A stretch of 64,000 nucleotides of DNA from Nitrospira defluvii (GTDB taxonomy: Bacteria > Nitrospirota > Nitrospiria > Nitrospirales > Nitrospiraceae), in the NCBI GenBank assembly GCA_011525625.1, contig WYAX01000015.1:372001-436000 (forward strand), read 5' to 3'. Positions 8,387 through 18,643 of this stretch are shown in pieces; within the stretch, counting starts at the first letter, position 1; every line of letters starts with the position of its first letter. The notes under the pieces were generated by a model. That model saw nothing but the letters and a program-made list of their open reading frames with translations, was not told the DNA's origin and made no database searches. The translations under genes and the position numbers were made by a program.

Positions 8387-8887
8387 TTAGCCGGTCCAGG
8401 TGATCCGGACAAACTCTTCGTCCTGATCGTACTGAATGTCCAATTCCCCATGGTGTGCATGTTTCAGCGCTTCGCCGATGCGCCTCGGCAAGTGGGCGTC
8501 GGTGGTGAGGACGACCAGCCCCTCGGTCCGGTCTTCGATCGTCATGATGCGAGCCATGGGGTGGGAGTTCTTTTCCTGCGCCTCGGTATTGTGAATCAGC
8601 CCCATCACCTGATCGCGATGCTGGGTCGTATATGGCCCTTTCAGGGTCACGAATCCCTTGGGATTCTTGTCCTGGATCCGCAGGCATGCGGGACAGGTGA
8701 TTGGCTCGGCATCTGCCGGTTTGGCTTCCCAGGTCCAGCGACCTTTTTGGTAGAGGGCGCCGCACGTGGTGCAGACCGTCGGCTCCTTCAACTTGCCCGG
8801 CATCTTGTACGAATCGTGTGTATATTCCTCAACGAATCGATCGCGGCGCGCGCTGTGGCCGCCTTCCGTCTGTTTGTTCATTGCCAT
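8387..8887 (-). CDS. Zinc-ribbon hypothetical protein, BCAM0308-like
   Basis: A 166-residue soluble protein. Two Cys pairs, CTTCG (about 39-43) and CPAC (about 65-68), form a likely zinc ribbon in the N-terminal half. The C-terminal half is an alpha/beta domain with a DLDIQYDQDEEFVRITW-like strand-rich end. Length and layout resemble the BCAM0308 family, found next to heat-shock and stress genes in several bacteria; this match is from memory of the pattern. The role is unknown. It lies between the NTF2-like gene and the phosphoribosyltransferase gene in the same orientation. Confidence 0.7.
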   Translation of the reverse strand: MAMNKQTEGGHSARRDRFVEEYTHDSYKMPGKLKEPTVCTTCGALYQKGRWTWEAKPADAEPITCPACLRIQDKNPKGFVTLKGPYTTQHRDQVMGLIHNTEAQEKNSHPMARIMTIEDRTEGLVVLTTDAHLPRRIGEALKHAHHGELDIQYDQDEEFVRITWTG

Positions 8888-8935
8888 ACGCCCCTTTCCT
8901 GGCCGGAGCGCCGGTTCGTGGCGCTCTCCCGGCGC

Positions 8936-9589
8936 TTATGACCTGCTCACAAATGCTTCTTCTGCGAGGTTGAGATACTGCAACACTTCTCGGTCTTCGA
9001 CCTGTTCGAATTCCCGGTAGAAATTGCCGACGGCATAAAACGGGTCCGGTGTTCGGAGCACCACCAATTGATCCACGATCGCCCGCGCCTGTTCCACGGT
9101 GCTGTGCGGACCGACCGGAACGGCCCCGATGACACGGCGGGGATGCGCCTGACGCACCGTCGCGACCGATGCAAAGAAGGTGGCGCCGGTTGCCAGTCCG
9201 TCGTCCACGAGAATCACCGTCCGGTCCTTGAGTGAGGGGAACGGCCGCCCCTGCCGGTAGAGGGCCACACGCCGGGCGACTTCCTTTTGCTGCGTCTGTA
9301 CGGCGGCCGCCAGGTCTCGATCCGTCAATGAGAGGCCGGAGAGCGCCTCCCGATTCCAGTAGACCGCTCCCGTTTCACTGACCGCCCCCAGCGCATATTC
9401 CGGATTGCCGGGCGCGCCGATTTTACGTGTGATCAGCACATCCAGAGGCAGATGCAGCGCCAGACTCAATTGATAGGCTACTGCCACCCCTCCGCGCGGG
9501 AGCGCGAGCAGGATCGCCGCAGGATCGTTTCGGTATGCGGCTAATTCCTGTGCGAGCAGTTCGCCGGCTTCTTCACGGTTCTTGAACAT
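8936..9589 (-). CDS. Phosphoribosyltransferase-domain protein
   Basis: A 217-residue protein with the type I phosphoribosyltransferase signature VILVDDGLATGAT, which binds the ribose phosphate of PRPP, at about residues 123-135, and an upstream flexible loop with LPRGG. By family it transfers phosphoribose between PRPP and a base, but the substrate of this stress-associated subgroup is not known to me. It forms a same-strand set with the small membrane protein and Hsp20 gene to its right and the zinc-ribbon gene to its left, a grouping seen in stress and dormancy regulons. Confidence 0.85.
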   Translation of the reverse strand: MFKNREEAGELLAQELAAYRNDPAAILLALPRGGVAVAYQLSLALHLPLDVLITRKIGAPGNPEYALGAVSETGAVYWNREALSGLSLTDRDLAAAVQTQQKEVARRVALYRQGRPFPSLKDRTVILVDDGLATGATFFASVATVRQAHPRRVIGAVPVGPHSTVEQARAIVDQLVVLRTPDPFYAVGNFYREFEQVEDREVLQYLNLAEEAFVSRS

Positions 9590-9641
9590 GTCGCGTGCCC
9601 CTTATTCGCCTGTGTCGCACGGTGTGTCAGTCTTGTGCTGT

Positions 9642-9791
9642 CTACCAGAGCCCGCTGGTCACTCCCACGCCGATCAAAAAGAGTGCCACAACAATCATGA
9701 GGAACACCAACCACCGGTGATGGTGCGACGACCCCTCAGGATGCCAATGCATTTCCCAGGGAATATCCAAGTACCGAGGATGTTTGAACAT
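9642..9791 (-). CDS. Small His-rich membrane protein, 49 residues
   Basis: A short ORF between Hsp20 and the phosphoribosyltransferase, read right to left. The protein starts MFKHPRYLDIPWEMHWHPEG, continues with a run of three His, and ends with one hydrophobic helix of about 21 residues. The sequence AAGGAG lies just upstream of its ATG. It looks like a single-pass membrane protein with a metal- or heme-friendly cytoplasmic His-rich head. Function unknown. Its good ribosome site, correct strand and position inside a 220-base gap support it. Confidence 0.6.
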   Translation of the reverse strand: MFKHPRYLDIPWEMHWHPEGSSHHHRWLVFLMIVVALFLIGVGVTSGLW

Positions 9792-9807
9792 GGTCTGCTC
9801 CTTCCGC

Positions 9808-10281
9808 TCAGGAGACCTTGACCTCGATGGATTTCGGTTTGGCCTTCTCCGATTTCGGCAGATGGACCTTCAGCACACCGTCTTTGTACTCCGCCGCGAC
9901 CCTGCTGCCATCGGCATCTTCCGGCAGCGTGAAGCTCCGCAGAAAACTGCCGTAGGCGCGCTCCACCCGGTGGTACTTCTTGTCTTTTTCTTCCTTCTCG
10001 TATTTCCGTTCGCCGGAAATGGCGAGCACATTGTCCTGCACGGTCAGCTTCACGTCTTCCTTTTTGATCTCCGGCAGCTCGGCTTTGATCAGATATTCCT
10101 TGTCGTCCTCCGTGATATCGACCAGCGGAGCCCATTCGGCTACCGAGATCGCTTCCTTTTGTCCTTCGACCTTCCCCTGGGGCCGTCCCCAGAGTGCCGA
10201 CAGACGCTTCTCCACATCTTCCAGTTCTTTCCAAGGGTTCCACTGCGCGCGAAACGGTTCCCAGCGTGTCAGTCCACTCAT
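9808..10281 (-). CDS. Small heat shock protein, Hsp20/alpha-crystallin family
   Basis: A 157-residue holdase chaperone that binds unfolding proteins without ATP. The alpha-crystallin domain runs from about residue 47 (WAPLVDITEDDKEYLI) to about 145 and includes the conserved segment YGSFLRSFTLP and the A-x-x-x-G-V-L-type end EYKDGVLKVHLPK. The N-terminal arm begins with a WEPF-type motif. I start at the ATG at 10281 because AAGGAG lies nine bases upstream; an earlier in-frame ATG lacks one. It is the first gene of the minus-strand stress cluster, so its promoter should lie in 10282-10530. Confidence 0.92.
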   Translation of the reverse strand: MSGLTRWEPFRAQWNPWKELEDVEKRLSALWGRPQGKVEGQKEAISVAEWAPLVDITEDDKEYLIKAELPEIKKEDVKLTVQDNVLAISGERKYEKEEKDKKYHRVERAYGSFLRSFTLPEDADGSRVAAEYKDGVLKVHLPKSEKAKPKSIEVKVS

Positions 10282-10535
10282 GATGCCGTCTCCTTTGTGC
10301 AAGCCTGTGGATGGTGCATCTGCGCCTGACCATCGACCATTCGTTCGTCACGCGCAACTGCTTCCGGACTATTGCAGGCCCGATGCCAGGAAGAAATCCT
10401 GCGATGGCCGCATCCGGGAGTGGCGAAAGTTCACTCGCTTAGAGCAATCGGCGAGGCGTCCTCCTGGTTGTCAGTGCCGGAGGGTGGGGCGATACGGGGC
10501 AGCAGCGCGGAGCGGCAATGGTGCCAATTACCTCA

Positions 10536-10829
10536 TTGATTCCAGGCCGACCGTGCTTACATGAATAGGTGAAGGGAGGTGGAGCCAGGATAAGGTCGAC
10601 ATCCCCGCTTCTGTGCAGCGAAGAGTTGGTTCGGGGATTGCGTCTGTGCCGGTTTCGGGATCAGTTCTGAAGGGACGCGCTTCCATCTCGGTGCCAGTAT
10701 GAGGCACGGCTCCAGTGGGAGCCCGATGAACGGGAGGCGCGGGACATCTGGCGTGAGCGTGGTGCCGGGGTGTCCGGATGGATCTCGCTCGGTCGGCAGG
10801 CCCGATCTCCACACGGAAGCGGGTTTTTT
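10536..10829 (+). ncRNA. Candidate structured noncoding RNA, copy A
   Basis: This intergenic stretch has no convincing reading frame but matches the region 28615-28931 over its whole length in the same order. Shared blocks are TTGATTCC followed 15 bases after TTGATT by TTAC and then GTGAAGG, CTCGGTGCCAGTA, GCGCGGGAC, and a T-rich end. Three hairpins follow one another: GTGCC/GGCAC (10691-10695 with 10703-10707), GGCTCC/GGAGCC (10708-10713 with 10718-10723) and CCCG/CGGG (10722-10725 with 10731-10734, sharing two bases with the second). The end, CCCG...CGGG followed by six T (10824-10829), looks like a Rho-independent terminator. No plus-strand gene lies upstream for it to serve. Boundaries are approximate and expression is not shown. 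Confidence 0.5.
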
Positions 10830-10856
10830 ATGTTCGCGCTGCCGGTCGTTCGGTCG

Positions 10857-11537
10857 CTAACGCAGAAACGCCTTCCGCAGTTTGAGCAGGTATGCATCGG
10901 CGAGGTCCGGGCGCGCCTGTTGCGTGCAGGTGCGAAGACGGCGAGCGGCCTCTTCACTCCAGTACTCCCCTAGATCGATGACTTCACCGGGCCGGTACTG
11001 TCCCGACTTGATCCGACGCACGACTTCGCCGACCGGAGTTTCCGAAATCCTGATACTGAAACTGCCGCGTTCCAGCAACTCGCAGAGATTAAACAGCACG
11101 CGCACGTAGGCCGCGGCGTATTTTGCCGGCCTGCCGTCTTTTTTCTCCAACATCTTCTTGCGCTGGTTCTCGCAGTAGTTGAGAAAGGAGTCATAGGCGG
11201 TCTGTGCGGACCAGAGACGGGGGAAGAGTTGCCGGAGCTCCGTGCCCCAGTCGTCCATCGTGACGACCGGAGCGACCAGCGTTTCCAGCACCAAGGGATG
11301 GCCCTGCAGCGCGAGCTGGAGAAAGTGCCCGATTTCCCAGGCGGTCTCGTCGTCTTCTTCCTTCATCATCCTCGTGCCTTGGTATTTGAAACCTACACGA
11401 AACAATTCAGCGGTGGGCAGCACGAACACGCTGCGGAAATCCTTGTCGCTGTCCGGTCCGGCCAGGCCGTGCGCATGCGAGCCGACGACGACTTTCAGGA
11501 TGCAGGTGTCGCTTGCTGGCAAGTGGGGGTTGGTCAT
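10857..11537 (-). CDS. Predicted nucleotidyltransferase, RlaP/DNA polymerase beta-like
   Basis: A 226-residue protein with the nucleotidyltransferase active-site pattern GSHAHGLAGPDSDKD at residues 19-33 (GS followed by a D-x-D pair). The pattern and length fit the RlaP-type family, predicted to add nucleotides in RNA repair or modification. The C-terminal part is helical and basic. The ATG overlaps the stop of the acyl carrier protein gene (ATGA), so it is the last gene of the pyruvate-dehydrogenase-type operon. A functional link with acyl metabolism is not obvious. Confidence 0.72.
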   Translation of the reverse strand: MTNPHLPASDTCILKVVVGSHAHGLAGPDSDKDFRSVFVLPTAELFRVGFKYQGTRMMKEEDDETAWEIGHFLQLALQGHPLVLETLVAPVVTMDDWGTELRQLFPRLWSAQTAYDSFLNYCENQRKKMLEKKDGRPAKYAAAYVRVLFNLCELLERGSFSIRISETPVGEVVRRIKSGQYRPGEVIDLGEYWSEEAARRLRTCTQQARPDLADAYLLKLRKAFLR

Positions 11538-11791
11538 GTTCGCGATGCGGCAACCTGGGCGACGCAACCGTTCAAGGTCATGTATTTGGGATAGTCGGTT
11601 TCAGGGATCTCGATGTGGAAGGCCTTGTGCAGTGCGACCACGAAGTTGAGGAAGTCCATCGAGTCGAGGTCGAGCTGCTCTCGAAAGCTGACATCGGGGT
11701 TGAGGCAGGCCAAGTCTGCCTCGGGGGCGATCTCGCCGAGAAGACGGAGAATTTGCGCGCGGGTGTCGGCGTCGGATGGTGTGGTCGTCAT
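11534..11791 (-). CDS. Acyl carrier protein
   Basis: An 85-residue acidic protein with the phosphopantetheine attachment motif DLDSMDF; Ser44 is the expected attachment site. It overlaps the E2 gene by four bases upstream and the nucleotidyltransferase gene downstream. The main fatty-acid ACP usually lies in a fab operon, so this is probably a specialised carrier. In this context it could carry the octanoyl group needed to lipoylate the neighbouring E2, or load acyl groups produced with the acyl-CoA synthetase. This is inference from gene order. Confidence 0.88.
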   Translation of the reverse strand: MTTTPSDADTRAQILRLLGEIAPEADLACLNPDVSFREQLDLDSMDFLNFVVALHKAFHIEIPETDYPKYMTLNGCVAQVAASRT

Positions 11792-12960
11792 AACGATTGA
11801 GGCTCTTGTAGAAGACGATCGATTTCAGCCAGAAACAATCCGCCGCGATGGCCGTCGCTGACACGGTGATCCGCGGACAACGACAGGGTCACGACCGGTC
11901 GTGGGACGACCTGCCCGTCGGCCACCCAGGGCCGTTCGACCACCTTGCCGAATCCGACCAACGCCACTTGCGGAGGATAAATGACTCCGAACACGGTTTC
12001 CACCCCTTGTTCGCCAAGACTGGTGACGGTGATGGTGGCGTCCGACAGTTCCGAACTTCGTAACGAACCGGCACGGGCCCGTTTGACCAGGTCCTGGAAC
12101 CGTTGCATCAAGTCGCCGAGGTCGGCGCGGTCGGCGTCGTGCAGGGCCGGTGCGACGAGCCCTCCCTGGCGCAGAGAAATGGCCGTGCCGATGTGAATGC
12201 GCTCGCTTCTGACTGCATCGCCGTCCTTCCACAGGGCATTGAGCTCGGGTACCTGCCGAAGTGCGAGGGCGACGGCCTTGATGAAGAGGACACTCACTAA
12301 CAGCCGTTCCGTCACCGGGCGGCACCCATTCTCCGTTGTGAGCCATGCCAACGCGCGGCTCATGTCGATGGTGGTGCTCAGGTAGTAGTGCGGGATCTCG
12401 CGTTTGGAGCGAGCCATGGCGGCGGCGATGGTTTGCCGCATGCGCGCCTGGCGCTCGGCCATGGTGAGTGGTGCGGTGACCTTGACGTCGCTCGCGAGCG
12501 CACGGGTGACATCGTCCAGCGTGATGGCCCCTTCCGGCCCCGTTCCCTGAAGGCCCGCCGGATCAATCCCTCGCTCGGCGGCCAGCGTTCTGGCTGCGGG
12601 AGAGATGCGCAGGCGGGTACCCGGCGACGATGCGGGAGCAGTCTTGGCAACGGGCGGGATTCTGGAAGGAGTGACCGGCTGGGGCGCGATGTGCTGTGGC
12701 TGGACCGCGGCGGCTGCCGGTTGCCCTGCTTCGCGAATGATCGCCATCACGGTGCCGACCGGGACTTTGTCTCCGGGTTTGGTCAGCAACTGTTCGACGA
12801 TCCCGCTGGCATGGCATTCGACCTCGATGGCCGCTTTTTCCGTATCGACCTCTGCGATGATCTCGCCCTTGGCGATCCGGTCGCCGATCCGCTTTTTCCA
12901 TTGCACCAAGGTCCCCTCGGTCATGTCCGCGCCGAGGGTGGGCATGAGGAATTCAGCCAT
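11788..12960 (-). CDS. Dihydrolipoyl acyltransferase (E2) of a 2-oxo acid dehydrogenase
   Basis: A 390-residue E2. The lipoyl domain (1-75) has DTEKAAIE with the lipoylated Lys42. A Pro/Ala-rich linker and a peripheral-subunit-binding domain (about 112-150, [16 protein letters not shown]) follow. The catalytic domain (about 165-390) ends with the DHRVSDG motif that holds the active-site His. It takes an acyl group from E1 and passes it to CoA, forming the core of the complex in the cytoplasm. I start at [10 protein letters not shown] (12960); the longer frame to 13170 overlaps the E1 beta gene. No E3 gene is present in the window. Confidence 0.9.
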   Translation of the reverse strand: MAEFLMPTLGADMTEGTLVQWKKRIGDRIAKGEIIAEVDTEKAAIEVECHASGIVEQLLTKPGDKVPVGTVMAIIREAGQPAAAAVQPQHIAPQPVTPSRIPPVAKTAPASSPGTRLRISPAARTLAAERGIDPAGLQGTGPEGAITLDDVTRALASDVKVTAPLTMAERQARMRQTIAAAMARSKREIPHYYLSTTIDMSRALAWLTTENGCRPVTERLLVSVLFIKAVALALRQVPELNALWKDGDAVRSERIHIGTAISLRQGGLVAPALHDADRADLGDLMQRFQDLVKRARAGSLRSSELSDATITVTSLGEQGVETVFGVIYPPQVALVGFGKVVERPWVADGQVVPRPVVTLSLSADHRVSDGHRGGLFLAEIDRLLQEPQSL

Positions 12961-13048
12961 GAAAGAGACTCCCTGAAGCGTGAAGCGCGAATGGTGACAC
13001 GTAAAATGGAACGGCCGATGCGTGACGGAGCAACAGCCAAGCCAACGA

Positions 13049-14020
13049 TTATCCCAGCAACCGGCGAACCGCCTGCACGATGTTCTCCACGGACGGCAGC
13101 GCCGCCTCCTCCAGATGTTTCGGATAGGGAATCGGGACCTCTTCACTGCATACGCGCGCGACCGGGGCATCCAACTCGTAAAACGCCTGTTCCATGATCA
13201 CGGCGGAGATTTCCGCGGCGAAACTGCCGGTGCGCCAGGCTTCGTCGATCACGACCGCTCGGTGAGTCTTTCTCACCGACGCAAGAAGGGTGTCGCGATC
13301 AAGCGGGCGCAGGACCCGCAGATCCACGACTTCAGCCTCGATGCCTGCCTGCGCCAGTTGTGTGGCGGCGGCCAACGCTTTCCAGAGGCTGCCGCCGAAG
13401 GTGAGCAGGCTGACATCCTTTCCAATGCGACGGACGGCCGCATGCGAGATCTCGACCGGAACCGGGCCCTCTTCCAGAGTGCCTTCCATGGAATAGAGGT
13501 ACGCATGTTCGAAGATAAAAACCGGGTCCGGTTGTTCGAGGGCGGTGAGCAGCATGCCACGCGCATCCGTCACGGTCGCGGGCGTCAGGACGGTGATGCC
13601 GGGAATATGCGCATACCAGCCCTCCAGACTGTGGGAATGTTGCGCGGCGACCTGCCGACCGGCTCCGGTGGCCATACGGACGACGAGCGGCACGCTGAAT
13701 TGTCCGCCCGACATGTGCCGGAGCGTGGCGGCATTGTTCATGATTTGATCCAGTGCCAGCAGGCTGAAGTTGACGGTCATGACTTCCACGATCGGGCGCA
13801 TGCCCCCGAGCGCCGCACCGATGCCTGCGCCCACGAACGTGCTTTCGGACAACGGCGTATCCCGAATCCGTTCAGGGCCGAACTCGTCGAGCAACCCTTT
13901 GCTGCACGCATAGGTGCCGCCGTACTTGCCGACGTCCTCTCCCATGAGGAATACACGAGGATCGCGCTGCAGGGCCTCCCGCAGGCCGCTTCGCACCGCT
14001 TCTCTGTAGGTGATGTTCAT
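13049..14020 (-). CDS. pdhB: Pyruvate dehydrogenase-type E1 component, beta subunit
   Basis: A 323-residue transketolase-like beta subunit. It includes the N-terminal motif [11 protein letters not shown], the [18 protein letters not shown] segment and a C-terminal domain with [12 protein letters not shown]. With the alpha subunit it forms an alpha2-beta2 enzyme that binds thiamine diphosphate and oxidatively decarboxylates a 2-oxo acid, most likely pyruvate, onto the lipoyl arm of E2. Closely related subunits serve acetoin dehydrogenase (AcoB), and sequence alone does not exclude that. It lies between the alpha subunit and E2 genes on the minus strand. Confidence 0.9.
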   Translation of the reverse strand: MNITYREAVRSGLREALQRDPRVFLMGEDVGKYGGTYACSKGLLDEFGPERIRDTPLSESTFVGAGIGAALGGMRPIVEVMTVNFSLLALDQIMNNAATLRHMSGGQFSVPLVVRMATGAGRQVAAQHSHSLEGWYAHIPGITVLTPATVTDARGMLLTALEQPDPVFIFEHAYLYSMEGTLEEGPVPVEISHAAVRRIGKDVSLLTFGGSLWKALAAATQLAQAGIEAEVVDLRVLRPLDRDTLLASVRKTHRAVVIDEAWRTGSFAAEISAVIMEQAFYELDAPVARVCSEEVPIPYPKHLEEAALPSVENIVQAVRRLLG

Positions 14021-14045
14021 GAATTCAACTATAACTCCACAGCGT

Positions 14046-15061
14046 TCAGCGATCGGCGTTCAGCTTCTGGCTGATGGCTGACTGCTGATTGCCGACCGCT
14101 CGGCTGTCCACATCCTTGGGGAGATCGTCGACCGGCTCCCACGGCCCCGCTTCCGCGAAGGCCACGGCATCCTCCACTTCGGCGGCAATCGATGCGTCCA
14201 ATTGCGCCCGATCCTCATCGTTCCAGAGCCGGGCGGCGCGCAACCTCTGTTCGAAAATGGCGATCGGGTCTCGCTGTTTCCATTCGTTCACTTCATCTTT
14301 GGTGCGATAGAGTTCGGCGTCATACATGGAGTGGGCACGGAAGCGGTAGGTTCGATATTCCAGAAAACAGGGCCCGTTGCCCTGTCGCACGAACTCGACC
14401 GCGCGCCTCGTGGCGACCTCGACTGCCAGGACATCCATGCCGTCGACCGTGTGGGCGGTCATCGCGTAGGCTCTCGCTTTTTCCGCAATGTCCGGTTGCG
14501 ATTGGTGTCGGGCCAACGCGGTGCCCATGGCGTAGAGGTTATTCTCGCAGAGAAACAGCACCGGCAGCTTCCACAGGGCGGCAAGGTTCAAGGATTCGTG
14601 AAATTCGCCTTCGGCCACGGCGCCGTCGCCGAAATAGCAGGCGGTGACGCGCGCACGGCCTTGCAGTTTGTCGGCGAGCGCCAACCCCACCGCCACGGGC
14701 AATCCGCCGCCGACGATTGCGAGCCCGCCGTAGAAGCGGCGTGACGCGTCGAAGAAGTGCATGGAGCCTCCACGTCCGCGCGCGCAGCCGGTGGCCTTGC
14801 CGAACAACTCGGCCATCAACGATCGCATGGAGGTCCCACGGACGAGCGCGTGGCCATGTTCACGATAGGTGGCGACGATGGCATCGTCATGCGTCAGAGC
14901 GGGAATAGAGCCGGCGGCTACGGCTTCTTCTCCGATATACAAGTGGAGAAATCCGTGGATCTTGCCGAGTTGGTAGAGCTCCGCCGCCCGTTCCTCGAAC
15001 CGGCGGATCCGCAACATCTGCCGCAGCCACTCCACGCCCTGTTCGCGTGTCATCGACGCCG

Positions 15062-15065
<4 letters not shown>
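14046..15065 (-). CDS. pdhA: Pyruvate dehydrogenase-type E1 component, alpha subunit
   Basis: A 339-residue alpha subunit with the thiamine diphosphate motif GDG...[20 protein letters not shown] followed by [10 protein letters not shown]. The phospho-loop region [11 protein letters not shown] is also present. The final 20 residues are extra and low in complexity. The start overlaps the stop of the acetyl-CoA synthetase gene by four bases, so translation is probably coupled. Acetoin dehydrogenase alpha (AcoA) is the main alternative. Together with E1 beta and E2 it would feed acetyl-CoA into the cell. Confidence 0.9.
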
Positions 15066-16828
<1,763 letters not shown>

Positions 16829-16990
16829 GCTGGTCCCGATGCTCCGAGCATGGGTTCTGCAAGGCGTAGACCATCAAAGAGAGTCCGTACGGCACAGCCA
16901 AACGCGAGACGTTGCACTGGTCCTGTTGAGGTTGCCTGGAAGGCGGGCTGTGGCGGCTGTAGCATTATTCATCAGAGGTGGAAAAACGCC

Positions 16991-18337
16991 GTGGACAATC
17001 GCGCCAAGCATGAAGGGACCCGGGTGCTCATCATGGGAGCCGCCGGGCGGGATTTTCATAATTTCAATGTGCGGTTCCGTGACAATCCCGACTATCGAGT
17101 CATGGCTTTTACCGCGGCGCAGATCCCGAATATCGCCGATCGGTTGTATCCGGCATCGTTGGCCGGCAGTCTGTATCCCAATGGCATCCCAATTTATCCC
17201 GAGCAGGAACTTGACCGGTTGATTCGCGCGCAGCATATCGAGCTGGTGGTCTTTGCCTACAGCGACATTGCCCATGAGTCCCTGATGCGGCAGGCGTCCC
17301 GTGTGCTGGCGGCCGGCGCCGATTTTTCGCTGTTGGGGCCACGATCCACCATGTTGCCCGCACAAAAGCCGGTGGTGTCGGTCTGTGCGACCAGGACCGG
17401 TGCCGGCAAGAGTCCCGTGGCGCGCCGGATCGTCGCGATCCTCCAGCGGGAAGGGCTGCGGGTTGCCGTGGTGCGGCACCCGATGCCCTACGGTGATCTG
17501 GTGAAGCAGGCGGTGCAACGATTCGACTCCTTGGCCGATCTGGATACCGCCGGATGCACCATCGAGGAGCGTGAGGAGTATGAGCCGCATGTGGCGCAGG
17601 GTTGTCCGGTCTATGCCGGGGTCGACTATGGGAGGATTTTGCAGGCGGCAGAAGGCCGGGCGGACATCATTGTCTGGGACGGGGGCAACAATGATTGGTC
17701 GTTCTTCGTGCCTGAGCTGGAGATCGTGTTAGTGGATCCGCATCGAGCCGACGAACAAGCCTGTTTCCCGGGCGAGGTCAATCTGCTTCGCGCGGACGTG
17801 ATCGTCCTCACGAAGCTGGATACCGCCTCGTCGACGCAGGTGGCCGCAGCCCGCCGATCCATTGAGCGATTGAATCCTCGGGCCACAGTGGTGGAGACGG
17901 TCATGCCCTTGAGCGGGGATGAGTCCGGCCTGATTGCGGGGAAGCGTGTGCTGGTGATCGAGGACGGGCCGACGCTGACCCATGGCGGCATGGCATTCGG
18001 CGCCGGGTACCTGATGGCTGAACGGCAGCACGCCCGTGCCATCGTCGATCCCCGACCTTCTGCCGTCGGAAGTCTCAACGCCACGTTTCAGCAATACCCG
18101 CATATCGGGTCGGTCCTGCCCGCGATGGGGTACGGGCCGCAGCAGATTCGTGACCTGGAGGAAACCATCGGACGGGTCGACTGCGACCTCGTGGTGATTG
18201 CTACACCGGTGGACTTGCGGCGGCTGATCCGGATCACGCAGCCGGTGGTGCGGGTGCGGTACGACGTCGAGGATCATGGGCGGCCGACGCTGGCCGACGT
18301 GTTGCAAGGGGTGATCAGGAAGGCGAAGGGGGCCTGA
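16991..18337 (+). CDS. Cyclic 2,3-diphosphoglycerate synthetase-like NTPase
   Basis: A 448-residue protein. The N-terminal part starts RVLIMGAAGRDFHNFN and keeps SLYPNGIPIY, typical of the cyclic 2,3-diphosphoglycerate synthetase-like group. A P-loop, GAGKS, occurs in VSVCATRTGAGKSPVARR at about 130-147, with a later KLD pair. In archaea such enzymes close 2,3-diphosphoglycerate into a cyclic solute using ATP. In bacteria the product is not established. I start at the GTG at 16991 with AGAGGTGG upstream; the ORF extends left only into the 5' end of acsA on the other strand. It is divergent from the acetyl-CoA operon. Confidence 0.78.
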   Translation: MDNRAKHEGTRVLIMGAAGRDFHNFNVRFRDNPDYRVMAFTAAQIPNIADRLYPASLAGSLYPNGIPIYPEQELDRLIRAQHIELVVFAYSDIAHESLMRQASRVLAAGADFSLLGPRSTMLPAQKPVVSVCATRTGAGKSPVARRIVAILQREGLRVAVVRHPMPYGDLVKQAVQRFDSLADLDTAGCTIEEREEYEPHVAQGCPVYAGVDYGRILQAAEGRADIIVWDGGNNDWSFFVPELEIVLVDPHRADEQACFPGEVNLLRADVIVLTKLDTASSTQVAAARRSIERLNPRATVVETVMPLSGDESGLIAGKRVLVIEDGPTLTHGGMAFGAGYLMAERQHARAIVDPRPSAVGSLNATFQQYPHIGSVLPAMGYGPQQIRDLEETIGRVDCDLVVIATPVDLRRLIRITQPVVRVRYDVEDHGRPTLADVLQGVIRKAKGA

Positions 18338-18411
18338 ATCCTTTTTGTCCGTCCCTGCTCAAACGAACTGTGAACGACTTCATCACGACCAACAGAAAGG
18401 CGAGACCATAT

Positions 18412-18630
18412 ATGGTGACTCACTCCACATATATCGCGCAGGACCGGTGCCTTCGGTGCGGCGGATTCATGGTGCCGGAGGAGATTCGCGAGGTCAATCA
18501 GATGGGATGGCGGTGCGTGATGTGCGGCGAGCACATCGATCCCCTCATTCTTGAACATCGACGGCAGATGGCTACTCCCGAAGGCGCGAGGCAACTGATC
18601 GCGAAACGGGAGAAGGCCAAGCTCAACTAG
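18412..18630 (+). CDS. Small zinc-ribbon protein, 72 residues
   Basis: A small protein with two Cys pairs, CLRCG and CVMCG, about 21 residues apart, which should bind one zinc ion as a ribbon. After these come a short helical region and a basic C-terminus. It follows the diphosphoglycerate-synthetase-like gene on the same strand after 74 bases. I prefer the ATG at 18412 with AGAAAGG upstream over a GTG at 18370. Role unknown; small zinc ribbons often help transcription or translation. Confidence 0.68.
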   Translation: MVTHSTYIAQDRCLRCGGFMVPEEIREVNQMGWRCVMCGEHIDPLILEHRRQMATPEGARQLIAKREKAKLN

Positions 18631-18643
18631 TGGGGTCGCCCGA

